From NCBI RefSeq assembly GCF_005154805.1, contig NZ_CP039727.1:4833501-4897500 (forward strand): 64,000 nucleotides of DNA, written 5' to 3'. The notes below the pieces were generated by a model that was given only the letters and a program-made list of their open reading frames with translations, ran no database searches and was not told the origin of the DNA. Positions 25,920-33,758 of the stretch are shown here, one piece after another (position 1 is the stretch's first letter; every line of letters starts with the position of its first letter). The position numbers were made by a program, and so were the translations under genes. The stretch comes from Bacillus sp. S3. Lineage in GTDB: Bacteria > Bacillota > Bacilli > Bacillales > Cytobacillaceae.

Positions 25920-27974
25920 TCATTTTGTAGTTGGCTGTCCTTTTTTATTAAGGTCAAAATATGCCCGAAAAACCCGCTGGCTAATGATATTAGCTGCACT
26001 ATGCGGCTGAGCATAACCATCACGGTAGGCATTTGGCACAATAACGGCAATGGCAATCTCGGGATCATCGAATGGGGCATAACCAGCAAAAGAAAGATTC
26101 CAAGTCTTCACCCCATTTTTATAGGATTCCGAGGTCCCGGTCTTACCCGCGGCATTGTACGGTTCGTCTTTAAAATATCCTCTTGCTGTTCCTTTGGAGC
26201 CATGGGTGACCAGCCAAAAACCTTGTTGAACCCGCTTAAGCATCTCCTCACTCATATCCACCTGATTCAGCACCACTGGTTCGATTTCATCGATTACGTT
26301 GCCTGGTTCATTGCCATTCTTATTGGGTTCACGAATCTCCTTCACCAATTGGGGCTTCATCCGGTACCCTCCATTAGCAATCGTTGTAATATACTGGGCA
26401 ATTTGCATCGGTGTATAGGTATCTAGTTGTCCGATGGCTATTTGAAAGTAGGTGCTTGTATTGGTTCCTTTAATTCCCGCCGTTTCATTATCAAACCCTA
26501 TACCAGTAGGGATGCCCAAACCAAATTGGTTGAAATAATAGCGGATTGTTTCAATTTTTTTCGGATCGATATTCAAGGTGCCATTAGGGACATACTTTCC
26601 TCCCATCATTTCAATCGCGGTTTTCCACATATAAACGTTGGAGGAACGCTCCAATGCCTCTAAATCATTAATTCTGTTCATGACTTGGTAAGAAGAGAAG
26701 GTTCCTGATCCCTTAAACCGCATGACTTCATCCAATTCCATTTCCCCGAAATCCCTGACACCGGTTTGGTATCCGGTTAATACGGTGGCCCCTTTGACAA
26801 CGGACCCCTGTTCAAACGCGTACGTGAATGTTCCCGGTGTAAAATCGGTGAACTCCCCGGACTTCCTGTCATACACTTTTCCTGACATCGCAAGAATGCG
26901 GCCTGTTTTCGGTTCCATTGCCACAACAAAGGCAGTGTCAAGGGTATCCGTATGCGGCTTTTGGATTGCACTTCCCAACTCTTCCTGCATAATTTTTTCC
27001 ACTTGGGCTTGAAACTCCATATCAATGGTCAGAACAATATCCTTGCCGTTCTTCCCTTTCGATACTGTCTCTGTACTCACCACATTTCCATTTTGATCTG
27101 TCACTGTTTTCACTTTTTCCTTTCGACCTTGCAACACACTATCGTAAAGCTCTTCAATATAGCTTTTTCCGACCCGGTCATTCAGTTTGTACCCTTTAGC
27201 CATATAGTAATTTACCTTTTCTGCGGGTAGGCCTTCATCTGCACTTGTAACTTCCCCAAGCATATTCCAAAACGTTTCTCCATAGGTTCGGTCCCTCTTC
27301 CAATCAGTCGTGACATCCACACCCGTCAGGTTATCCAGATTTTCATTGACCTTTGCAAATTCTTCCTCTGTTACATTTTCATTTTTGATCATCGTCGGGG
27401 TTAAAGCGATGGCAGACGACAGTTTGCGGTAGATTGCCGCCAGGTTTTTGTCCATTTTCTCGAGATCGCTTTCTGTAATGCGGTTCAATTTTAATTGATA
27501 TAAATCCTTGTCATTCAGCTTTTCCTGTTTGTATAATTTCTCCTCCTTCTTTGTGATTAAATCCGTGCCATTGTTATGTTCTAGCAGCCAGATATCTTTC
27601 AAATCCCGATCGGTGACTTTATTGATCTCTTTATCAGTCATGACCAGGAAGGTATTTAACTTTTTACCCAGTTCAAGCAATTCGCCGGGCTGCGGATTTT
27701 TCGGCGGTGTATAGATAATCGCCTTTTCCGGAATATTGTAGACTACTAACTTATGATTCGTATCATATATTTTTCCACGCGGAACGGAATAACTGACGGG
27801 CGTCACATCTGTCTTCTCTGCCTGAGCCGCATAGGCTTCCCCTTTAATAATTTGGATAACGCCGAGGCGGAGAATCAGGATAGAAAAAAGAACAAAGACC
27901 ATGAAAAAGAGACCATTCATTCTCCATCGGATTGGGTTTCTTACAATATTTTCTTTCTGCTTTTTCTGCTTCAA
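25920..27974 (-). CDS. pbp: Class B penicillin-binding protein, probably low-affinity
   Basis: 684 residues: an N-terminal membrane helix (GLFFMVFVLFSILILRLGV), a PBP-dimer domain (VPRGKIYDTNHKLVVYNIP), an insertion-rich central part, and a transpeptidase domain with SVVK (active Ser), SSN and KTGTSESY. It cross-links peptidoglycan. Located in the bla regulon, with its own BlaI operator at 28026, it is likely an inducible penicillin-tolerant PBP analogous to PBP2a; B. subtilis PbpC/PBP3 is a comparable family member. TTG start after AAAGGGCTGATGTGTT. The transcript is separate from blaI-blaR1 or reads through from it. Confidence 0.9.
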   Translation of the reverse strand: MKQKKQKENIVRNPIRWRMNGLFFMVFVLFSILILRLGVIQIIKGEAYAAQAEKTDVTPVSYSVPRGKIYDTNHKLVVYNIPEKAIIYTPPKNPQPGELLELGKKLNTFLVMTDKEINKVTDRDLKDIWLLEHNNGTDLITKKEEKLYKQEKLNDKDLYQLKLNRITESDLEKMDKNLAAIYRKLSSAIALTPTMIKNENVTEEEFAKVNENLDNLTGVDVTTDWKRDRTYGETFWNMLGEVTSADEGLPAEKVNYYMAKGYKLNDRVGKSYIEELYDSVLQGRKEKVKTVTDQNGNVVSTETVSKGKNGKDIVLTIDMEFQAQVEKIMQEELGSAIQKPHTDTLDTAFVVAMEPKTGRILAMSGKVYDRKSGEFTDFTPGTFTYAFEQGSVVKGATVLTGYQTGVRDFGEMELDEVMRFKGSGTFSSYQVMNRINDLEALERSSNVYMWKTAIEMMGGKYVPNGTLNIDPKKIETIRYYFNQFGLGIPTGIGFDNETAGIKGTNTSTYFQIAIGQLDTYTPMQIAQYITTIANGGYRMKPQLVKEIREPNKNGNEPGNVIDEIEPVVLNQVDMSEEMLKRVQQGFWLVTHGSKGTARGYFKDEPYNAAGKTGTSESYKNGVKTWNLSFAGYAPFDDPEIAIAVIVPNAYRDGYAQPHSAANIISQRVFRAYFDLNKKGQPTTK

Positions 27975-28025
27975 AACACATCAGCCCTTTCATACTGGGA
28001 AATTTGTGTACAAGTTAGTAATAAA

Positions 28026-28041
28026 TACTACAATTGTAGTA
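28026..28041 (-). promoter_or_regulatory. BlaI operator upstream of the penicillin-binding protein gene
   Basis: TACTACAATTGTAGTA, a perfect 16-base palindrome, 52 bases upstream of the start codon. Confidence 0.85.
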
Positions 28042-28094
28042 TTTTGTCCTGAAAAATCCCAAAAAGGGAGGGTAATCCTTTCTGGGGTTAATGA

Positions 28095-29891
28095 TTAATA
28101 GATCTTTTTATGCTGCAGGATCAGCTTGGCAATCTCAGCTGCCTTGCTTCCTTGGGCTTGACCATCCTTATTTTGAATATTAATGGCAAAATAATAACGA
28201 TCCTCACCCTTTTCGACAAAACCAATAAACCAGCCATTTACATTCTTTCCATTAATCATGCCGGTTCCCGTTTTACCATACAATCGCCCATTCTTTTGTA
28301 CATCAATTAAAATTGCCTTTTTTACCGCTTTGATATTTTCCGCTTTAAAACCCCATTGATTTTCTTCTAATTGGTATAATAATTGGACTTGTTCAACAGG
28401 TGATATTTTTAAGGAAGATTCCATCCAGTAACTATCCAAAATCCCTGAAAGATCCTCATTCCCGTATTTTATCTTGTGAAAATAATCTTGCAGCTCCTTT
28501 CTCCCTACTTCTCGATCGGTATTTTGGAAATACCAATTCACTGAACGGGTCAAGGCACTCGCTAAATTTTGATTTTGATTCCATTCAGGAAAGGGATAAA
28601 TTTTCCCATCCCAAATCTGTTTATTGCTATTCGTGGAAATCACATTGGATTCCAATGCAAATAAGGCAGAATATATTTTATAGGTGCTATCAGGTGAAAT
28701 CCTCTGTTCACTCATCTCTCGATTATAAATTTTATATTGGTTTTTAGAGGGATCATATAAAACAAAGCTGCCCTTGTAGCCCTCAAAATAAGAGCTTAAA
28801 TCTTCATAGACTACATTCTTCCCGCTAAACTGATACACATCATCCGTGCTGGCAATAACGGTGGTGATGGGAGCAATTAATAGCACAACAATTCCTAAAA
28901 CCGCACAGATGACCTTGCTTTTCCATTTCAATAATCGAGAGTCGCTAGAGAAGCTTGCAATGCACTGGATTCTTTGTTTGATTTGTTTTTTAGTTCCCCC
29001 TATACCTGGAGCAAACTGTTCAAAGGCCCTATCATATTTTTTATCGGCAAAACGAATGATGGTATGCCCATATTCGATATATCCGCTCTCATCCAAGAGA
29101 TTTAACACGGAATCATCACAGGCCAATTCCCGATCCATTCGAATCTTTTTTAAGGCATACCAGACGAATGGGTTAAACCAATAAATAATACGAAATATCC
29201 ACATGACGTAATTCACGAACAAATCTTTGCTTTTATGATGGTGCAGCTCGTGCAATAACACGTATTTTATTTCATTAAACGAGAATGCTTCTAGCGTGTT
29301 GCTTGGAATAATAATATAGGGCTGAAAAATCCCGAACGTGATCGGCGAGGTAATAAGAGAGGTCTCCCTCAGCCGTATGTTTCTTTTCACCCCAACCATC
29401 TCTTTGCACGTTTCTAATAGTTCATTTAGCTTTTGGTTATGAACAGCTGCAGCTGACTTTTTGAGTTGATGGATTTGAATGCTTGAATAAACAGCAGCCC
29501 CAACCAAAAGAACCACTCCAATAACCCAAACCGTAAAAAATGTATGGTAAATGAAATCTGGCGTTGACTTGTTTACCGACACCGTGAAATCATGTAATAA
29601 ATCGCTGTTTGACCCTTGAGAGGCAACCGCTCCATTTATCCTTTCACTCTTCGGTACCGTGTCTTTATGAAAAAAAAGGAATCTTTTAAAATAGTGAGTT
29701 CCTTCTCCAAGGCGAACATAATTCCAAGGTAAAAAGGAAGCAAGGAGTGGTATGCCAAGAAAATACCAAATATGATAATGGGCTTTCACCGTCATATGAT
29801 TGTTTAATAGCCTTTTGATTAACAGAATCAAGAAAATAAGGAGAGATACCACGATTGTACTTACTAAAATCCGCAGCAACATGGTATCCAT
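28095..29891 (-). CDS. blaR1: BlaR1-type beta-lactam sensor and signal transducer
   Basis: 598 residues. The N-terminal half has four membrane helices and a zinc metalloprotease (peptidase M56): HELHHHKSKDL is the HExxH motif with the following EFACD-like block RELACDDSVL. The C-terminal extracellular half (from about residue 350) is a penicillin-binding sensor related to class D beta-lactamases, with STYK as acylation site and KTGTG. Antibiotic binding triggers proteolysis that removes BlaI. Its ATG overlaps the blaI stop as TAATG, so the genes are translationally coupled. Confidence 0.95.
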   Translation of the reverse strand: MDTMLLRILVSTIVVSLLIFLILLIKRLLNNHMTVKAHYHIWYFLGIPLLASFLPWNYVRLGEGTHYFKRFLFFHKDTVPKSERINGAVASQGSNSDLLHDFTVSVNKSTPDFIYHTFFTVWVIGVVLLVGAAVYSSIQIHQLKKSAAAVHNQKLNELLETCKEMVGVKRNIRLRETSLITSPITFGIFQPYIIIPSNTLEAFSFNEIKYVLLHELHHHKSKDLFVNYVMWIFRIIYWFNPFVWYALKKIRMDRELACDDSVLNLLDESGYIEYGHTIIRFADKKYDRAFEQFAPGIGGTKKQIKQRIQCIASFSSDSRLLKWKSKVICAVLGIVVLLIAPITTVIASTDDVYQFSGKNVVYEDLSSYFEGYKGSFVLYDPSKNQYKIYNREMSEQRISPDSTYKIYSALFALESNVISTNSNKQIWDGKIYPFPEWNQNQNLASALTRSVNWYFQNTDREVGRKELQDYFHKIKYGNEDLSGILDSYWMESSLKISPVEQVQLLYQLEENQWGFKAENIKAVKKAILIDVQKNGRLYGKTGTGMINGKNVNGWFIGFVEKGEDRYYFAINIQNKDGQAQGSKAAEIAKLILQHKKIY

Positions 29892-30277
29892 TATTGGTCC
29901 CCTTTCTTATCTCTCTTGGATAAAATTTCCTTTAATTCTGAAATATCTTCTTTCGACAACTGATCATTTTCAATAAAATTTAATATCATTGAATTCAAAG
30001 TACCGCCAAAAAACTGTTGCAGAAAGGATTTACTTTTTTGCCCAACATATTCGTTCTTTTCAACCAGTGAGGTATAAATAAACACTCGGCCAGCTTTTCT
30101 TGCATGCAAAGCCTTTTTCTTAACTAGGCGCGCCAGCATAGTGTGAATGGTATTTGGCTTCCAATCACTCTTATTCGATAATTTCTCCACTACCTCAGGA
30201 GTCGAAATCGGCTCATAGTTCCATATAACCTTCATCACTTCATATTCTGCTTCTGATATTTGTGGAATCTCCTTCAT
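29891..30277 (-). CDS. blaI: BlaI/MecI-type repressor
   Basis: 128 residues, the usual size. The winged helix is at the N-terminus (ISEAEYEVMKVIWNYEPIST, WKPNTIHTMLARLVKKKAL with the recognition helix, GRVFIYTSLV as wing) and the helical dimerisation tail follows (SFLQQFFGGTLNSMI). Without beta-lactam it should bind the TACTACA-TGTAGTA palindromes before blaI, the pbp and bla. First gene of the blaI-blaR1 operon. ATG after TAGGAGGGGGATC. Confidence 0.95.
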   Translation of the reverse strand: MKEIPQISEAEYEVMKVIWNYEPISTPEVVEKLSNKSDWKPNTIHTMLARLVKKKALHARKAGRVFIYTSLVEKNEYVGQKSKSFLQQFFGGTLNSMILNFIENDQLSKEDISELKEILSKRDKKGDQ

Positions 30278-30291
30278 GATCCCCCTCCTAC

Positions 30292-30307
30292 TTTTACAAC
30301 TGTAGTA
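30292..30307 (-). promoter_or_regulatory. BlaI operator upstream of blaI
   Basis: TTTTACAACTGTAGTA: one exact half-site (TGTAGTA) and one weaker half, 15 bases before the blaI start, fitting autoregulation with a weaker site than those of the structural genes. Confidence 0.7.
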
Positions 30308-30411
30308 TTTATTATAGCAAGAAGTTCCAAGTATATAAAGAATATTGGTGACTGTAGCCTATGGTAAATAATCCCCCTGTGTGCTGAGGATTTATACTGA
30401 TACCATTCACC

Positions 30412-30621
30412 TTATTTAAGAAAAAAATAGCCGCCTATTAAGATACCTAGAGTTTCGGAAATTTCCTTAACAGACATTTCTTGAAAGTAGAATAAAACGA
30501 TGACAGATTGGTATTTTGTTTTTAACTGCTTAACAAAATTAATGATTAAACGTGATTCCTCACTTGCTAAATAATTTCGTTCTATGCTGCTTAAGAAAAG
30601 CCGCCTATTCGTTGGCAGCAT
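30412..30621 (-). pseudogene. Fragment of an ECF sigma-factor gene (region 4)
   Basis: The stretch RLIINFVKQLKTKYQSVIVL and FYFQEMSVKEISETLGI is the sigma-70 region 4 helix-turn-helix. Region 2 is missing. Both ends run into copies of the repeat piece AATAGGCGGCTTTTCTTAA, so the first residues (MLPTNRRLFLSS) and the last (GGYFFLK) are repeat-encoded. It is therefore a gene fragment trapped between two repeats, not a working sigma factor. Confidence 0.6.
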
Positions 30622-30662
30622 TAATCTTCAACATAAGCACCCGTTACTTGAATAAGAAAACA
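30590..30662 (-). repeat. attC-like / terminator element, copy e
   Basis: Contains AAGAAAAGCCGCCTATTCG and the right box AAGCACCCGTTACTTGAATAA. It lies just 3-prime of the DinB-like gene at 30702, and marks the start of the cassette-like region. Confidence 0.55.
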
Positions 30663-30701
30663 GGCTCTCCAAAATAATCCTATTCTTAACTTTCACACCC
30701 A

Positions 30702-31202
30702 TCACTTAACAAGCATTTGTTCTAACTCATCTTTTTGCCGCAAGTGATGACGAAAATGCATACCAACCAAATCATACCATTCCCTTGCATTCAGCCAGCC
30801 GAACCCTCCATGCTCGACTTTATAAATTGGGTTAATATTATCCACTTTCGATTCCCATTGGCTCAACCTTAGAATTACTTGATCCATTCTCCTGATAAGA
30901 TCGTCCCTGCCATCTGAATTATTAGGTGGAGTATTTAGTTCATCCGGTAATTTAATTTTAATTGGCGGAAACCCTCCGATCTTAAATAAATGCTCACCAA
31001 ACTCCGTTTTCCCAAAGGGTTGTTCATCATTTAAGGTGGAGCATGTTTCCATATTATCTAGATACTCATGGGCAACAAGGATTAAATGGTCATACATTTG
31101 CCCAATAGACCAAACTGCTTCTTCAGATTTATATCTTAGCTGTTCCAAAGAGTAATTTTGAAGCTCGTTTTTGTAAATATTAATCAGTTTAAGTTCGCTC
31201 AA
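30702..31202 (-). CDS. DinB-superfamily protein
   Basis: 166 residues, a four-helix bundle of the DinB/YfiT kind. The metal-binding histidines are readable: MYDHLILVAHEYL, then near the end GMHFRHHLRQKDELEQM. The family includes bacillithiol transferases and other thiol- or metal-dependent enzymes; the substrate is unknown. TTG start after AAAGGAGGAATTACAT. First complete gene of the 30-44.6 kb region, flanked by elements e and f. Confidence 0.8.
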   Translation of the reverse strand: MSELKLINIYKNELQNYSLEQLRYKSEEAVWSIGQMYDHLILVAHEYLDNMETCSTLNDEQPFGKTEFGEHLFKIGGFPPIKIKLPDELNTPPNNSDGRDDLIRRMDQVILRLSQWESKVDNINPIYKVEHGGFGWLNAREWYDLVGMHFRHHLRQKDELEQMLVK

Positions 31203-31300
31203 TGTAATTCCTCCTTTGTATTAATTAACTCAAATCTAAAAGTTTTGCATTTTATATATATGTAACTAATTATTCAATTTTCGATTACAAATCCTTCATC

Positions 31301-31390
31301 AACTAACCTGCTCCGATAGTCGAATAAGTAAAGCTGCCAAAATGACAGCTCCAATCTTCAACTCTTGCACCCTGTTAGTTTAAGTATAAT
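31301..31390 (-). repeat. attC-like / terminator element, copy f
   Basis: One of the best preserved copies. Plus strand: AACTAACCTGCTCCG at the left, hairpin AAGCTGCCAAAATGACAGCT in the middle, TTGCACCCTGTTAGTTTAAG at the right. On the minus strand it reads AACTAAC...hairpin...GTTAGTT and follows the 31485 gene. Confidence 0.75.
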
Positions 31391-31484
31391 CCTTTCACAA
31401 ACCTGCTTAAAGAAATAATAGGAGACCTTTAACTTGGCTATTCGACTGCATTTGTTCGACAATACAATGTTATATACTGTTAGA

Positions 31485-31835
31485 TTACTTATTTATATCT
31501 TTCTCTTCAATGTACCCTAGGAAGCAATCCTGAAGCTCACCTTCACTATCAATAGAATCAAGAAGTAATTTTGGTTCAATTGGACAGTCTATTAGGGTTG
31601 AACTTCCGTCAATTATCCCAAGCATATTTGAAATGGTATCAATCATTGTTTGTTCAATAATTTTGAATAGAACGCCTTTATTTTCTTCTTCTAAACTATT
31701 ATATAAACCAAGAGCTTTTATCCAGTAATCATCAGTGTTATTACTGACATTCGTTGTTTCGTATAAGCATTTGTAAAGCTCAAGGTCTTCTAGAACTATT
31801 GACTTGTAAAGAGATTTAACAAATTCTTCATTCAT
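31485..31835 (-). CDS. Acidic small protein of unknown function
   Basis: 116 residues, mostly helical and acidic (LEDLELYKCLYETT, LYNSLEEENKGVLFKIIEQT, CPIEPKLLLDSIDSEGELQ). No signal peptide or membrane segment. The size, acidity and setting resemble immunity-type proteins of polymorphic toxin systems, but I cannot name a family. ATG after AATGAGGAGTTTCA. Confidence 0.6.
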   Translation of the reverse strand: MNEEFVKSLYKSIVLEDLELYKCLYETTNVSNNTDDYWIKALGLYNSLEEENKGVLFKIIEQTMIDTISNMLGIIDGSSTLIDCPIEPKLLLDSIDSEGELQDCFLGYIEEKDINK

Positions 31836-31996
31836 TGAAACTCCTCATTTCTGAATATAAGAATTCCTTTATTTTATAAAAGTTATAACTCATTTAAGGT
31901 TATCTTATTCAACTAAACTTCCCCTACCAATTCTTGAAATTTTTTTCTAAATATAAGCTGGTATTGATAAACAAAAAAAGATATTTTAGACGGTTA

Positions 31997-32185
31997 TCAG
32001 TTAATTTGGTCATTTTTTCTCATATTGTAATCTATAACAAAAAATGTGATAGAAGTAACAATAATAGAGATTGTATTCAGCTTATTGGAAATTAACCCAT
32101 ACTGTGTTAGTAATAGGGAGGATAATACAATTAAAGTTCCAATCACTTTTATAATCAAATACTTTCCTTTATAATACTTTGACAT
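31997..32185 (-). CDS. Small two-helix membrane protein
   Basis: 62 residues, MSKYYKGKYLIIKVIGTLIV then two hydrophobic stretches separated by YGLISNKLN, ending in NMRKNDQIN. Ribosome site AAGGAGAAGAATATATAT. Unknown family; it probably shares a transcript with the genes on either side. Confidence 0.5.
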   Translation of the reverse strand: MSKYYKGKYLIIKVIGTLIVLSSLLLTQYGLISNKLNTISIIVTSITFFVIDYNMRKNDQIN

Positions 32186-32268
32186 ATATATATTCTTCTC
32201 CTTAAAGGACGTTAAACATTTTTATTAAATGAAATATATTTACTGTTTTAATTCAATAAAACAGTAAC

Positions 32269-32621
32269 TTATTTTAATGAATCAGTCACCTCAAGGCATT
32301 TTCCATTATACGCGTCCATCCTAACGGTTGGTTCTTCTCCATTTTTAGTTTTCAGTGTAACACTCAACTCGCGTTGATTAGTGAATTGATTAAAAAAACC
32401 ACTCTTTGTATCAATAGACAATTTCTCCAGTGTAATGTCATTAAAATAAATTTCAATGGCTTTTATTCCCAATTTTTAGGAGGAACGTTCAAACACAAAA
32501 TTGCATAACCTGTGGCTTCATCAGTTGTCAATATGGGCTTTTGGTATACATATGCAATCCAAATGATAAGTAACACTAAAACGAGAAAACCTTCTTTCTT
32601 CAATTTTGTGGCCTTTAACAC
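32269..32621 (-). pseudogene. Frameshifted membrane-anchored protein gene
   Basis: Two frames join into one sensible protein. From GTG at 32621 (behind TAGGGTGATTGTAAC) the first frame reads MLKATKLKKEGFLVLVLLII with a signal anchor and continues to NVPPKNWE then stops near 32470. The next frame goes on GIKAIEIYFNDITLEKLSI to GKCLEVTDSLK. A single-base change at about 32470 would fuse them into a roughly 117-residue anchored protein with a beta-rich outer domain. Either a pseudogene or a sequencing error. Family unknown. Confidence 0.6.
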
Positions 32622-32699
32622 GTTACAATCACCCTATCCAATATTGTATAAAATTGTAATTCGGCAATCTCCTCCAAAAGTCCTGCCTAATTGCACTCT

Positions 32700-32760
32700 C
32701 CTGCCCTTTACTTCAATAAGAATAGCCATACTCTCTTCTTGAAGTATGGCTACCAATTAG
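32700..32760 (-). repeat. attC-like / terminator element, copy g
   Basis: AGCCATACT pairs with AGTATGGCT around CTCTTCTTGA; flanks TTTACTTCAATAAG and CCAATTAG. Lies 3-prime of the 32813 gene. Confidence 0.6.
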
Positions 32761-32812
32761 TTTACGTACATTTATTCACAAATGATGAAGGTAGAAAAAT
32801 GTATATCTGTAA

Positions 32813-33160
32813 TTAAACGCCGAACGCTAAAAACCCCCATAACCTTCCATCCTTTATTTCATAGCAGTTTCCAAATATGCCAACAGCCCAAAAAGTTATT
32901 ATTCTGCCGTTTTCATATTCGAAGTCTCTTTCAAAAATATTAAAAATAATCCTTTCTGCAAACATTCCAGACCTAGTTTCAATTTCCTTACCGTCTTTTA
33001 CACACCAGTGGTTAAATTTCTCACATTTAATATCTAACTTTTGTAAAGTCCAACTTTCGAATTGTGCTTCAGAAGGAGAAGTTGATACCATAACTGTTAA
33101 AAGCAATATAACCAACATTACAAGCACGATTCTAAAATTCGTTTTAAATTTACTTTTCAC
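32813..33160 (-). CDS. Secreted or anchored small protein, unknown
   Basis: 115 residues from GTG after AAGGAGAAAAATA. An N-terminal signal/anchor (IVLVMLVILLLTVMVSTSPS) is followed by a domain of about 80 residues with three cysteines (LDIKCEKFNHWCVKDG, GNCYEIKDG) that may form a disulfide outside the cell. Family not recognised. Confidence 0.55.
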   Translation of the reverse strand: MKSKFKTNFRIVLVMLVILLLTVMVSTSPSEAQFESWTLQKLDIKCEKFNHWCVKDGKEIETRSGMFAERIIFNIFERDFEYENGRIITFWAVGIFGNCYEIKDGRLWGFLAFGV

Positions 33161-33321
33161 TATTTTTCTCCTTGGCTTATAACGTCTTCCTAATCAACTT
33201 AGTTTTAGTAGTATTTTTCCTCTACATTTTTTCATAAATCTTTCTAAACTATTATTCTTATTGTAACTTATTATAATAATCTATGAATGGAAAAATTCGA
33301 ATTTTTGGGAATGACTATCTG

Positions 33322-33435
33322 TAATTAACCTGCCCCGTTAATGCAATCAAAAAAAGGGATCGCTACAGCAATCCCATCTTGAAGTAATGCACCCCGTTAG
33401 CTTAATAAAAAAAAAGACCGCTGCAGCGACCTTTC
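33322..33435 (-). repeat. attC-like / terminator element, copy h (double hairpin)
   Basis: Left box TTAACCTGCCCCGTTAATG, hairpin GGGATCGCTACAGCAATCCC, inner box TGCACCCCGTTAGCTTAATAA, then a second hairpin AAGACCGCTGCAGCGACCTTT. Looks like two elements fused end to end. It follows the 33467 gene on the minus strand. Confidence 0.7.
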
Positions 33436-33466
33436 ATTATCAAAAATTGAAGCTTCATAGGATATC

Positions 33467-33655
33467 TTACGATTTACTTGTTTTAACGTTATCTAAGATT
33501 TCAGAAACAGCTATGGCTATACTTGCATTTAGCATTCCTAATATAGAAAAATAAAAAAGATTTGGGTCTGTGTGAGTTGCAAAGAATGATACAACTAAAA
33601 TATATGAGCAACACAAAAATACCACTATTCCAAAAATTAACAAGAATTTACTCAT
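33467..33655 (-). CDS. Small two-helix membrane protein
   Basis: 62 residues: a first helix FLLIFGIVVFLCCSYILVVS, a loop ATHTDPNLFYF, a second helix LGMLNASIAIAVSEIL and a polar end. ATG after AAAAGGATGTCGTCGTA. It lies immediately 3-prime of the group II intron, whose RNA end is about 100 bases upstream of the start. Unknown function. Confidence 0.5.
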   Translation of the reverse strand: MSKFLLIFGIVVFLCCSYILVVSFFATHTDPNLFYFSILGMLNASIAIAVSEILDNVKTSKS

Positions 33656-33758
33656 TACGACGACATCCTTTTCGACATATTTTCTATCTTCAACAAAAAA
33701 TTCAACAAAAGGTTAAATATTCCTTTTTTATTAGTCGTCCAAACCTCTTTTCTTATTA

